64,000 nt of DNA, taken from positions 35,096,293-35,160,292 of the forward strand of contig NC_091933.1 of NCBI RefSeq assembly GCF_041260155.1, written 5' to 3'. The DNA is from Ptychodera flava. Lineage: Eukaryota > Hemichordata > Enteropneusta > Ptychoderidae. The notes beneath the pieces are model-generated. The model was not told where the DNA came from, ran no database searches, and saw nothing but the letters and a program-made list of their open reading frames with translations. The translations under genes were made by a program, and so were the position numbers. Below, in pieces: positions 10,692 through 22,924 of this stretch. The stretch's first letter is position 1, and each line of letters starts with the position of its first letter.

Positions 10692-13600
10692 TAGTCCGGC
10701 AGCCAAATCCACTTTTTGTCCCGAACCTTGTGTTAGGGTCTTAAGTTTTTTTTTAAACCGGATTTTGCTAGTCAAGATAACCAAAGTGAAAAAAATAGTT
10801 ACTGGATCTCCGTCAGTATTGAGCAATTTGAGATATTAGCATAAACAAAATGGCCGCCAAATTATCACAAATTACCATTGGAAGCAGTAGAAGTAGGCTT
10901 TATATTGTTAAAGTCTGCTAGTAAAAGCACATTTCTATTAGTGCTTCAACTAAAAAAAGGTTAGTAATCATAGATGAATAAATTTAAATACTAATTTGCA
11001 TAAATTAACACAAATTTATCACAAATTACCATTGAGAGCAGTAGAAGTAGGCTTCATATTGTTAAAGTCTGCTAGTTAAAGCACATTTCTATTAGTGCTT
11101 CAACTAAAAAAAAGGTTAGTAATCATAGATGAATAAATTTAAATACTCATTTTTAAATACTCATTTGCATAAATTAACACATAAACCAAACTTTATAGGA
11201 AAGCTTGAACTGTACCAAAGTAGATTATAAACAATGCTACAATGAATGCTAAATGAATTGGTGCGGAAAAGGGGAAGGCAGTTCCACACACCATACTTCT
11301 TTTGCGGATATTCAGTGTTTTTCTATGTTACTCGTAATATGTTTTATATTTTCGTCTTCTATAATTTTGGACACAGTGTTGGGACACTATGGCGAAGCAA
11401 AAAGTTTACAACTAGGTAACAGTAGGCTCCGTGTTTCATCAGCAGCTCTCTCAACATTATACACGTGCCCGAACACATATAACTGGTCTAATAACTGGCA
11501 AACGAAAATACCACAACAGTCTTACAAGGAATACAATCTCTAACAGAAAGAGACCAAATACAACAAGCAAAGAAGCTCCTCGGACGTTTCGAAGAAGAAG
11601 TCAAATAACAACTTACACATAAACTCAAAATATAACTTGTTAAGTACAAAAAACTACTTCCCCAGACCAAACCAAAGGGCTCTTTTCAGGGCCACCAAAT
11701 TTTTCAGCCAAAGAACAACCATTGAAATACGATGGCCAGGCCGCCATCATATTCAAATACACACAGAGAAATTTAACAGATTGAGGAAACTTCTCTGATA
11801 ATGGAAGCAAAAGAAAAGAATTAAGTAAAGAAACAAACAAAAATAAGACGCAAACAGGCGTACCAAATACAAATCCCTAAGAACACTAAATGTATTAAAT
11901 ATCTCTCGGAATATAAACAGCACGATTGGAACTAATTGGGATAATTGGATTTTCATATTTTGCGAATTTCTGAAAAGTGTACATGTTCGGTGCCATATAG
12001 CTGAATGTTGTAGTATCGCAAATTACTCATTTAAAACAAGTGTGTAATATAAAAGAAAAACGGATTATATTACATTTGAAGATTCAATCGACATTACGTC
12101 ACCATCCAATTATCACAATTAGTTCCAATTGTGATAACTCCTGAAATAACATTGAATAGAAGCTTAAAATTTATTCCTGGAAAATTCCGAAATTAATTTC
12201 AATACAACCAAATCTAACCTAATATCGGCAGAAAAAATGCCATTAAAACACTATCAAATTGAACCATAACATTACCATAAAACCATTCGATAAAGACAGG
12301 GGAAATGGAATAGAAATATCAAATTAAACAGATTACATTGAAGAAAGTCACAGACTTTTAAGCAAAAGAGATTACGATACAAAAGCGCGTGTAAATGACA
12401 GCGACAACACAACAAGAAAACTACACGGACATGTACTAAAATAAACAAATAGACAAATGATACGTTCAAATATCATGATCCCTTGAATACACATAATATT
12501 CACACCAACGCAGTATCCACTCCAAAAATTCAAAAAAGTCACCAGCATCAGCAAAATTCATTTGTCGTCATGGTCCAAATTATTTATGGCTGCTCTAGCC
12601 CAACACACAAAATATCGGAATACATAAGATAGACTATTTCTTAAAGCTGATTGTACAAAACCAGCCAATGTACATTAAAGACGCATCGGACTTTACCAAC
12701 AAACTAAGCAAGATAACAATACAACATAATGCATTACTAGTCACTCTGGATGTAATCTCGATGTACACAAATACTCCACAAACTGAAGCAAGCTGTCACA
12801 AACGCACTTGATTTAGTTTCAACTATCAATTACAGCTGTAAAATATAAAGAAAAGATCGAAGTTTCCACTAAAGAATGACTAACAATATTTCTGCAACAT
12901 AACACGGTTGAATTTAACAGAAACGTCTATCAACAGATTTGTGGCTGTAGCCTGGGTTCACCAGTTTCGCCGGAAATCGCTGATACAACATTCTACAACC
13001 TTGAAACTGAGGACATTAAACTACACAAAAGCAGACTTTCCTTTTGGAAACGATTCAGAGATGATGTTTTCATGATCTATACGGGAACAGAAACTGAGCT
13101 GAATGTGAATTTATGGCTAACATCAAGAAGTTACACTGAACTTTCAAATTTACAATAGAGTATTCTCCTCAAAGTGTCATTAATGATTTACAAAGTCAAC
13201 GATACAATAAAGGGAGAATTCTCGACACAAAAACTCACACCAAAATAACGGACCATTTCAATATCTAGCCAGAAACTCGTGCGACCCAAAAAGGTATTTT
13301 TACTGGTTTAATTAAGGTAAATTGCTGAGATATGCCCGTGTAATAACATATAATATAACCAAGACTTTGACAAGAAAGTTGAATTTTCAACAAAAAACAA
13401 AAACAAAACAAAACAAGGTTATAAGACCACAGAAATCGCACAATCAGAAAAAGGAAGTTGGACACACAAAGTGCCAATCGTACCTCAAACTAGGGAAAAT
13501 CAATAATAACAAAACTAATATACATACGCAACCAAATACAGTCCACAAATTAGAACAATCGATATAATAGCACTAACGATGAAATGGAAAATAATTAAAA

Positions 13601-15396
13601 GCGATGAACGTCTTCAGCTTTTGTTCCATGAAAAAACCAATAATAGCATACAAGAGAAACAAAACTTAAAAGATGAATTACTTGTAGTAAGAGCCAAAAT
13701 CAACGCAAAGGATCAACGAAAAAGAGAAAAAAAACCCCGAATGAACACATAAGTAAAGAAAAAGAGAGTTCAACAACATCCAAAGGAAAACAGGCCATAC
13801 ACAGACATACAAATACAATCTCACACTGGATGGGATTCAGATCCAAATATATCAGTAATAGTTTCGTTACTAAATGAACAAATGTAATTCTGGAGGTCAT
13901 ACACGAACAAAATAAGGATAACAATATTAAGAGACTGAAGAAGAACTCACATTTCAGAGTTTCGAAATGCACGTTAAAATGGATCACAAATGATTTTTGA
14001 CACCACAGACCGAACGACGAATCGTCATAGTACATCAAAAAATAATTAACCCCCCCCCCAATACACATATTAAGAGTAACATACGAAAAAATTGAACATC
14101 CTCAAATATAGTATGGTGTGTTGAGCCGCCTTCCCCTTTTTACCTTTAGAGAACCCGAGTAACTTTGGAAATATCTTCTATAAGTTATTGTACTCCAAAC
14201 CCATTAGTCTTTTTCTGATACACAAAGTGTGGCTAATCATGGATTCAATGTGATGTCAGCAGATTCCATGTCAACCTCGAAAGTAGTGTAAATCACAACG
14301 TTTTCTTCTTAAATGTACATCAAATGCATTGATAGTCGAGCTAGGAAAAAGTTCCCACCTTACTTAATCATTGTTTCGGTTAGAAAATCACAACTCAGAT
14401 TGGTTTTAGCCAAGGCATAACGATCACTAACTTACTTAGAAACATAACAGAGTCTCTTGGGAGAGTGAAACACAATTACCAGAACACTGTCCGCATCAGT
14501 TTATATCTTTTTACCAGTAAACAGACAAGTACTCGACAATGGGCGAAGGCTAAACTAGTCGGTTGCTTATATGTCTGATTATCAACATAAAATTTGCAAC
14601 AGAAAAAGAAGTTTATGTACGTGCAACTATTAAAACTGATGTAAAAGCTACTGTGTTAAAATAACTGCACAAAGTACAGTAAATGATAATAATGTAGAGT
14701 AAGGCTTAACAAGGAATTGTTTACAGCTGGCCGCCATCTTGAAATTATGCAAATTAGCATGTCATTCAAATAATATATGCCAACATTTATGTTCCAGTTT
14801 GCCGTTAGCATCTGCTTGGTGATTAAACAAGAAAAACAAAGTTACAGTATGTATAAAGCAATTTGAGTCTTCTTTCTCATACAAAGTGCAATAAGCTGGC
14901 GGCCATTTTGATTATGCTAAATTTCTCAAATTGCTCAATGCTGACATAAGGCCAGTAGTTATTCTTCTTTTTTGTTGTGGTCTTGGCAAACGAAATCAAC
15001 CAAGAAAAATCTTAAGACCACAAAGCAAGGTTTACCCCACTGGCAGCTGGCTGCCGACATATTTACAGCTAGCTGCCATCTTGAAATTATGCAAATTAGC
15101 ATGTCATTCAAATAATATATGCAAATATTTATGTTCCAGTTTTCCGTCAGCAACTGCTTGGTGATTAAACGAGAAAAACAAAGTTACAACATGTATAAAG
15201 CCATTTGAGTCTTCTTTCTCATACAAAGTGCAATAAGCTGGCGGCCATTTTGATTATGCTAATTTTCTCAAATTGCTCAATGCTGACAGAGGGCCAGTAA
15301 TTAAATTCTTTTTTTTGGTGGTCTTGACAAACGAAATCCACCAAGAAAAAAACTTAAGACCACAAAGCAAGGTTTACCCCACTGGCTGCCGGACTA
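10692..15396. mobile_element. TIR element (4705 bp) inserted in GGT-A exon 7
   Basis: Precise ends: 13-bp perfect terminal inverted repeats TAGTCCGGCAGCC (10692-10704) and its complement (15384-15396). They are flanked by a 3-bp target duplication GTT (10689-10691, 15397-15399); copy B has the empty site with one GTT. The inverted repeats extend imperfectly for about 160 bp, to ATGGCCGCCA on the left and its complement on the right. Both subterminal regions are internally tandem: a 155-bp unit twice at 10862-11170, and a 335-bp right-end unit twice at 14722-15396, so the terminal motif is nearly repeated at about 15046-15056. No transposase is recognisable. The 3-bp duplication is compatible with Harbinger-, CMC- or Academ-type transposons; I do not assign a superfamily. 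Confidence 0.9.
11259..14147 (+). mobile_element. Decayed Penelope-type RT element nested in the TIR element
   Basis: Inverted repeats of about 36 bp (AAAAGGGGAAGGC...ACACACCATACT) face each other at 11262-11297 and 14113-14147. Between them, on the plus strand, are broken reverse transcriptase blocks: KISEYI, then QPMYIKDASDFTNKL, then LLVTLDVISMYTNTP (Asp at 12749-12751), then GCSLGSPVSPEIAD, then FWKRFRDDVFMIY (catalytic DD at 13060-13065). These are the usual Penelope-like RT motifs in order. Many stops and frameshifts; no endonuclease domain seen. Confidence 0.65.
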
Positions 15397-15399
15397 GTT

Positions 15400-15464
15400 C
15401 GACTATCGTTGATTTTTAGACGGACTTCTTCAGCATACCCTTCTGATGTCATGTTTTCAAGGAC
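15400..15464 (-). CDS. GGT-A exon 7, upstream half (split by transposon)
   Basis: Acceptor TGTTCGCAG at 15465-15473. Encodes VLENMTSEGYAEEVRLKIND, then runs into the TIR element at 15399/15396. Copy B has the two halves joined. Confidence 0.8.
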
Positions 15465-16357
15465 CTGCGAACATATGAAATCAAGCATAGGTATAAAAAT
15501 AGCATATCAAAAGATAGTACTTGTCAATCTCCAGCAATTTCATGGAACCTATGTCTACTATGAATAAACAAGTATTAGTGATTGAAAGTCCACAAGCAAT
15601 TGAGTTAAATGGTTGTCTCTGCGTCTGAGATAGTCGATGTGAAGTAACAAATGTGGGCAACATTAGTCAAATGTCGTGAACATTCCCTACTTCCACCATT
15701 TTCTTGTTTATTTGTGATTTTCCTGAGCATATATGATTCAGAGGCGCATCTGACGAATAGAGAGACTCACCATTGGCATGGTATCGTAGTTGTCTTTAGC
15801 ATATTTCACCGTGACTAAATAGATACGTACACCGTAGTATGGTGTTGGATAACACTATGTGTAAAATGCCTTTATTCGTTACATTTTTGTCCGATCGTAA
15901 TAGAGTATATTATTTACACAATATATGTTTTATCTTTCCGCTATATCTTTCAAACTGATTGATACGGTGTGCAGAAAAACGTCCATCGCACCATAGCCCT
16001 GAGAAACACTTATTTTCTCATACAAAAGTGTCTGTCCTGACTCACCCGCTTGCAGATTGTTGGAGCGGAGTTTCCTGTACCGTCCCAGTTCAGTTGAGTA
16101 TCATAATCTTTGCTCAGTTTTTAACTTCTTATTAATTTCTCCGATACTTATAAGTTTTAATAGATCTATGTTAATAGGAATTGCTGACTTTACCGCCTTT
16201 TTCTGTCGTAATAACGTATAAAGTAAGATTCCGAAAGGTGTGACGGCAATAAGAAATATCTGCACAATTTGCATTTATATCAGTTCGCAAAGCGGATGGT
16301 TATTACATTACGTCTTGATGTAGCAAACAAACGATCAGAACGATTTACGAGTTTTAC

Positions 16358-16494
16358 CTCTTGGACATGAACTACATTGTCATCTGAGAGTTGAGAATGG
16401 TGAGTTAATGCAAATTTAGTGGCTTCCATCAACCTATGATGCCACAATAGAGCTTCATCTGGGGTACACGCCTCACAAGGGTTGATATTGTAAC
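16358..16494 (-). CDS. GGT-A exon 6
   Basis: Acceptor TTCTTTAG, donor CAAGAG|GTAAAA; in phase 1, out phase 0. Encodes YNINPCEACTPDEALLWHHR and EATKFALTHHSQLSDD, the GGT block with the conserved helix before the autocleavage region. Two of about 45 residues differ from copy B. Confidence 0.88.
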
Positions 16495-16911
16495 CTAAAG
16501 AAATCAAAAAAGTCTATCAGTCAAGAAGATGAATTGTGAACAACAAATAAGATAAAGAGTGTTCACGCAGTTATCATATTCTGATCTATGTCTGACTGCA
16601 TAATATGGTAAGAGGTGTTGCATCCTCAATATCAATGCGTATACAATTATCACGTTTTATGACTTAATCACTTTTTGGGGTCAATACAAGCAGGCAATAG
16701 AAAATAACTTATTGTTTGTTTTTGGTGTTGGTTTGGTTGGTTTGTCGGTTGGTTGGTTTTTGGGTTGATTTGTGTGTGTTTTATGACCACACGAATAAAG
16801 TACTGTATATTCAAAAATTCAAAGATTTCCTTGATAAGATGTACAGCTCGACGGCACAGGGAGAATGTGTGAACGAGGCATTGCTATAGCGATTTAAAAG
16901 GCACGCTCCAC

Positions 16912-19900
16912 GCTGTTGATCGGCAGCCTTTCTCCACTCTCTAAGTTTTTAACGTTTTACCGCTTTTTACCAGTGAATTTCCGCGAAGTTTTTATACCTT
17001 CTGGTTTTTAAACATTTGCTGCCTTGGATTCGTCACAAAATCTCGAACTCTACCATGCTTGGAAGCAGTATTCGTTCAATTATCAATGTACGGCAGTGCC
17101 TGGGTGCAAGCAGAAGTTCTTTCAATATGGCGACGAAGATGTCCCTTTGTTCAGCTTTGCCTACCAAGTTATTTTTTCGACCACGTGGACGCAAGGCGGG
17201 ATGCAAGCATCCAAAGCCAAGGTATGGGATCCAAACGATTATAACTAATCACCGTGCTCCACACAGATTAGACACAAAAATTCACGTACAAGAGTACTTC
17301 GTCTGATTCCGGTCTCTTCACAAAATAATGCACTCAACGAGCATGCAATCGAAACCTTACTCACCACTCGCTCTGATACACAAACACCTGGATACAAGCG
17401 AACCTCCACACTTGTCAAAATTCCAAGAACGTCTTCCTGCTTCAACAAACTCAATCTGAACGCTGCTCTGTGGAACGCCCGTTCTCTGAACGGCAAAATC
17501 GGTGCTATCGCATCTACTTTGCTCGAAGGGAAATTGGACATCATGATTATCACCGAGACCTGGCTAAAGAATCAATTTGATCCTGTCATTGCTGAACTTA
17601 ATTCTGCAATTAGCGGGTATAACTTTTACCATCAATCCCGCTCTCAGCGAAGAGGAGGAGGGGTAGCTGTCTTGGCTCGTTCTAACCTACGACTTGTGGA
17701 AAAAAGATCAAAGATGTTCCAGTCCTTCGAATCGTTAGACGTGACATTTAAATCTGCAAGTCAGTTTCTACGTATTATATCGCTGTTTACCGTCCTCCAA
17801 AATCAACGAAGAATAAGGCGACAGTAAGTGGCTTTATCTCCGAGTTTTCCACTCTTTTGGAAACAGCCGTACCTTCCTCGGGCCATCTCTTAATTGCTGG
17901 AGATTTTAATTTTCCATTTGAGAACACAAATTCTTCCGACACAAGTAAGCTAATCGACCTTCTTCACTCAGTCGGCCTACAACAGCATGTCAAGATATCA
18001 ACACACAGCAAAGGCCACACATTGGATTTACTTATAACGCGATCATCAGAGCAATTGCTTCACTCCATCAAATCTGACAACTCGCTTAACTCTGATCACA
18101 GCTTATTATATTTTGGGCTGAATGTTCAACGATCACCCAACACCAAGGTGAAAATCTCACAACGTCACTTTCGTACGATGAACATTGACAGATTGATTGA
18201 TATTATTTCATCCAAAATGATCGGTCATCCACGCAATACCAACCCAGAGGATTTGTATCTTTATTTCCATGATGTTGTTACCGATGCTCTCGATACAGTC
18301 GCCCCTGTCACAAGCAAATCGGTCTTAAATAAAGTGCGTGCACCATGGTTCTCTGAGGATCTACTGACTCTGAGAAGAGAGGTTCGTCGACTGGAAATAA
18401 ATTGGCGCAAATCACAGTTAGAAATCGATCGTCAAATGTTCGTTTTAAAGCGCGTGGAATATTCACGCCGCTGTGATGCAGTAAAATCAGCCTATCATCG
18501 GACTAGAATTGAAGACGCAGATAACAAGAAATTGTTTGCCATCGTTGCAGAGCTATCGGATTCGAAAACAGCTTCATCCAACGCCATGCCAAACAACATC
18601 CCAATGAAAGAGATTCCATCAGCATTCAGGAATTATTTTGAAAACAAGGTGTCGCAACTTCGTGACAGGATTGGTCTACAACCGCACAGCTGTGAGATTG
18701 ATGATGTAATGCCGACCCATACTTTAGCTGAATTTGACCCAGTGTCACCTGGGGATATAATTGCGTTAGTGAAACAGTCATCACCGAAATCTTGTGAACT
18801 CGACATTCTACCACATGGAGTGTTGAAGAAATGTGTACACATCTTGGCACCTTTCCTTGCGGATCTATTCAACAATTCGTTCACAACTGGCATCGTTCCG
18901 AGTCATTTTACGTCAGCGATCATTCGTCCATTAATAAAGAAAGTAGATCTTGATCAGAACATTCTGAAGAACTACAGGCCGGTTTCAAACCTCCCTTTCT
19001 TATCGAACGTCCTCGAGCGGGCTGTTGTTCAGCAATTGAACCAGCACCTCACTAGATTTAGTCTTTTTACAAAGTTTCAAAGCGCTTACCCGGCTAACCA
19101 TAGCACAGAAACTGCTCTCCTCCGTGTTCACAATGACATAATGCTTGCCTTGAATAACAAACATGATGTGATTCTCATCATGTTAGATCTATCAGCGGCG
19201 TTCGACACAATTGATCATGAAATTATGCTTCAGAGACTACAATTTCGTTTCGGTATAACGGGCAAATGTCTATCTTGGTTTCGTTCGTACCTCGTTGATC
19301 GCCAGCAATGCGTCAAAGTTGGATCTGCATCATCCCCATTTTCTCGCATGAAATACGGTGTTCCGCAAGGATCTGTTCTCGGCCCTCTCTTGTTTACACT
19401 CTACACTGCACCTCTTGAAGACATCTTCGTACTCCATGGGATTGATTGCATGATATACGCGGACGATACGCAAATTTATGTCATCTGCAATAGACCTGAC
19501 GATATTCGTAATAACATTGAACTCTGTGTCGACGACGTCCGCAGCTGGATGAAATCTAATATGCTTGTACTGAACGACAACAAAACTGAAGTTATTCACT
19601 TCTCATCACGTTTAAAATCTGATGTGACAAAGCTAGACAGTCTGAGAATTGGTCAATGCGACATAATCCCTTCAATTTCAGTCAGAAATCTTGGCATTAC
19701 TTTAAGTCAGGACGGTAGCATGTCTGACCATATCAATATGTTGTGCAGAAATGGTTTCTTCTCTTTGCATAGAATAAGTAAGATTCGTAAACTTCTTGAC
19801 AGATCTACAACTGAAAAACTAGTCCATGCATTTGTGACTCTCACTTAGACTATTGTAACAGTCTTTGTTTGGTATCCCTAGAGGACAACTTGCTCGACTA

Positions 19901-20416
19901 CAGTCTTTACAGAATGCTGCGGCGAGGTTAGTTTCTCGTACGCGCAAATTCGATCATGTCACACCCGTTCTCAAAGATTTACATTGGTTACCTGTAGAGG
20001 CCCGCATCAGATTTAAAATTCTGTTGCTTACATTCAAAATTATCCATGGAAATGCACCTATTTATCTGAGAGATTTTTTAGATTTATATGTACCTGCCAG
20101 AGACCTGCGATCGAGTGACAAATTATGTTTAACCCAGCCCCGTGGCAACTTTAACAAGACATATGGACAGTAAGCATTTTCAGTATGTTCACCCTTACTA
20201 TGGAATGATTTGCCATTTGAAATTAAGACCGCCAGAAGTGTAGATAGTTTTAAGCGCAGTTTGAAAACCTACCTTTTTACTCAGTTTTATTTGTAATTTT
20301 CTGTTTTAATTTTTTAGTGTGGTTGTATTTTTAAATTATTTTATACAGCTATGTACAATGTGCTGAGACGTATGTGTAGTGCATTTTAAACAATTTTTAA
20401 TAATAATAATAATAAT
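16912..20416 (+). mobile_element. CR1/L2-group LINE, decayed, in GGT-A intron 5
   Basis: Absent from copy B, where the flanks GCTCCAC and TTATACGTTAA are 23 bp apart. The single pol-like ORF is broken. The endonuclease begins at LNAALWNARSLNGKI (about 17453) and IITETWLK, breaks by frameshift near 17788 at the YRPP motif, and resumes with LLIAGDFNFPFENTN and SDHSLL. The RT has LDLSAAFDTIDH, GVPQGSVLGPLLF and YADD (19456-19467). A stop at 19846-19848 and a frameshift near 19850 break the tail, which continues LQNAAARLVSRTRKFDHVTP and LHWLPVEARIRFKIL. It ends in an AAT repeat. RT style and tail point to the CR1/L2/Daphne group. An in-frame TAA near 17246 also interrupts the upstream part. Confidence 0.9.
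17857..19848 (+). pseudogene. LINE ORF2 fragment: endonuclease C-terminus plus reverse transcriptase
   Basis: The longest open stretch of the LINE, about 660 codons. It holds the second half of the APE-type endonuclease (GDFNFPFENTN; the SDH motif in LNSDHSLL), a linker, and a full set of RT palm motifs including YADD. It has no proper start codon because the 5' end is a frameshift junction, and it ends early relative to related LINEs. Confidence 0.85.
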
Positions 20417-20484
20417 TATACGTTAACAGAGCAGCTCTTTTATCGATAAAACATAGCCTAAAGCATATCTGTCATACTACTTGC

Positions 20485-20631
20485 CTTTCATTATGTTTAT
20501 TATGAACATCAATGCAGCTCCACCTGATGGTGGCGGCGTTGTGAACATATCAAATGGCCCTAATTTGGTCTTCAACGGCCTTGACAGCTTTGCCCGATAA
20601 TTATGTAGGTCATCGAGGTTAATGGTTCCAC
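20485..20631 (-). CDS. GGT-A exon 5, with GC splice donor
   Basis: Acceptor TTATTCTAG. Encodes GTINLDDLHNYRAKL and PPPSGGAALMFIINIMKG, the GGT 'DLNNY...P.SG' block. The donor reads AAAG|GCAAGT, where copy B has AAAG|GTAAGT. This is a single T-to-C change that yields a GC-AG intron with an otherwise perfect consensus. Confidence 0.88.
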
Positions 20632-20995
20632 CTAGAATAAAATGTAGTAAATTCAGCACTTTAATATATAGCCATAAAGTGCTCCTTTAATTATGTAGTT
20701 TCACATCTTTGTCGAGACAGTAATGGGAGGGGTGAAAAATGAAAGATTTGTTGTGATAACCCTCATGAAAATGACGTGAGTTATGAGAGTGACCAGTCAT
20801 CGTCCACGACGCAGTCTCTGCCGGCGGAAATTTAGACAATTTTTTTGAAGTCAACTGTTGATAGAAAGGGTCTTGGACAAAACAAAATGTACGCACATGC
20901 TATTTTACATAAAAGATAATGCACATAGATGTTTTTTATCATGTTTCTACATATACATATATGCAGACGATCATGTAAATACATATATACATATA

Positions 20996-21041
20996 CTAAA
21001 CATATTTATATATAACAGTATATATATAACAGTATATATAT

Positions 21042-21125
<84 letters not shown>
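20996..21125. repeat. (TA)n microsatellite
   Basis: About 80 bp of pure TA (21044-21124), preceded by ATATAACAG units. The position corresponds to the TA tract of copy B (63700-63855). Confidence 0.95.
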
Positions 21126-22579
21126 CAGGGCTCGAAATTAGCGGTAGTCCCGGGTCCACAGACTACCAACTTTTCTCTGGGGGTACCAAAATCCATGAAA
21201 TGGTAGCCCACATGGACTACCAAAGGCCAGGACCTGAAATTCTGGACCTGCAAGTCTGTCACTTTGGGACCGGCTAAATGCAATACAAACCCAGCTGGAC
21301 ACAGAAAGGCCAAACTATGACTTTGTTATGCGAATTACGAAGACGACCGTGCGGAATTTTGCAACAAAGTTTCTATATCTGAACTGCCGTATTTCAATGA
21401 CAGGCACAGGAAATGATAGCCAATGAAAATGCATTTTGTTGCATTTTGATCATAATATAGCAATCACAATTACACAAAAATTATATGCCTCCTCCATTTT
21501 AGCCCAGCTATAGTTAAATAATAACACATGAGAGCGAGGGCAAGATCACGATTTATTGCCTGCCCAAGGGATGGTGGTCATGATCGAAATACTGATGATG
21601 CCCGAGCCGTAGGCGAGGGCATCATCAGTATTTCGATCATGACCACCAGCCCGAGGGCAGGCAAAAAATCGTGATCTTGCCAAAGCTCTCATGTGTTATT
21701 ATTTTTATTACACCGAACAAGCAAACATGCAAAGAAACAAAAACACAAAGACTTCTTCGAGTACAGTTCGCCTTCTGAGTCCGAACCTCAGCGTAAATGT
21801 TGTCAGTGCCGAGTCTAGGGTTGCCGCTAAAGTTTGCCGATCTCCTCGGTGGCGTATCCAAATTTGTTGCTTGTATAGTCGCTGAACACAGAAATTGCAT
21901 TCCTTGTTGCCATTTTCGTTCGTTTGCTGTTTACCTGCATCAAAATATCGTCTAACTGTGCCGGTGACAGCTCTGCATGACGTTTCGCAGCCATAAGTTG
22001 CCAACTGCAAAGTACAACAAGCGAACGACAATTTGTTTTGCGCAGAAAGGATGCGCAGTAAGTAAAATGACGTCATCCATGGAATATCAAATGCAGAGGG
22101 CATCATCACATTCGCAGAGGGCATCATCACGTTCTTTTACATGTCACGTGAGTCGTGTTTAACCAATGGCAGTGCACGTTGAATGAGTGAGGTGTAATAA
22201 TATGTCTTAGTGCTAAGAAGGTTGTATCGTTGTCATGACGACTATCAAAATTTGCATACGACTCTGACAGTGAAACCGGTTGTCAATAGGTCATCAAACT
22301 GTTGAGTATCGCTAACTTCCTTTATACCTGCTTCCATTGGTATTAAAGGTGTGCAAGTATTCACATCAAGTGACTAGAAAATTCACTTTATGAGCAGAAT
22401 CTTGTTTGGTTAACGAAAAAAGATACCCCTGAGCTAAAATACACATGGGCTACCAACCATTGTCACTGGACTACCAACTTCAGAAAATGGCAGCCGAAGT
22501 GGACTATCAGGGAAAAAAGTTTATTTCGAGCAATATATATATATATACGACTGTGGTTTTTAGGTTGTCCCAAGTTTAT

Positions 22580-22580
<1 letters not shown>
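21126..22580. mobile_element. Non-coding repeat cluster with a long palindrome
   Basis: The core is a near-perfect palindrome at 21518-21703. Arms of about 85 bp start AATAATAACACAT and meet at GCCCGAGCCGTAGGCGAGGGC. Its right side (22090-22205) has GCAGAGGGCATCATCAC twice in tandem, then CACGTGA and CCAATGG motifs and GTGTAATAAT, resembling the 4.97-5.49 kb fold-back read on the other strand. The outer parts (21140-21240 and 22448-22520) share short 'gg.taccaac' and 'actaccaa' phrases and both abut TA tracts. No coding content. Confidence 0.55.
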
Positions 22581-22714
<134 letters not shown>

Positions 22715-22827
22715 CGACTGTGGTTTTTCAGGTTGTCCCCAGTGTTGTCGGTGGCGTGGTTATGATAAATTCGTTTGTAGGATATTACACACGTACCAAT
22801 CTTCTGGTTCAAATAGTTTATTATAAC

Positions 22828-22869
22828 AGCACAACGTTTCGTCCTAAAAGTAGGACTTCCTCAGGTGCT
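22828..22869 (-). ncRNA. Hammerhead-ribozyme-like motif, left arm of Penelope-like element
   Basis: Identical in all 42 positions to the right-arm motif, in the opposite orientation. It lies in the same place relative to the arm end, in the 3' region (pseudo-LTR) of the element. Confidence 0.7.
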
Positions 22870-22924
22870 ACAGATCAAAAGTTTCAACACGGAGTAAGTC
22901 ACAGTGATATTTAACGTACAAAAG

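Larger units (their letters stand above)
2230..20980. repeat. Segmental duplication, copy A (GGT-A 3' half)
   Basis: Collinear with 52610-63655. Shared landmarks on both sides include the tRNA-like repeats near 2.4 kb, the anonymous block at 3.1-3.6 kb, the 4.6-4.9 kb block, GGT exons 10 to 5 with their splice sites, and the flank just upstream of exon 5. Copy A is longer because of private insertions: a fold-back element (about 4972-5486), the TIR element in exon 7 (10692-15396) and a LINE (about 16913-20415). Both copies end in TA-rich microsatellites. Confidence 0.9.

Noticed and set aside
11406..11450. Hammerhead motif (CTGATGAAACACGGAGCC on the minus strand)
   Set aside because: The CTGATGA core is present, but no helix II complement or GAAA follows at the right distance.
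20971..21159. Ile-Tyr repeat peptides over the TA tracts (also 22445-22812, 25230-25424, 63580-63883)
   Set aside because: Translations of TA/CA microsatellites, not genes.
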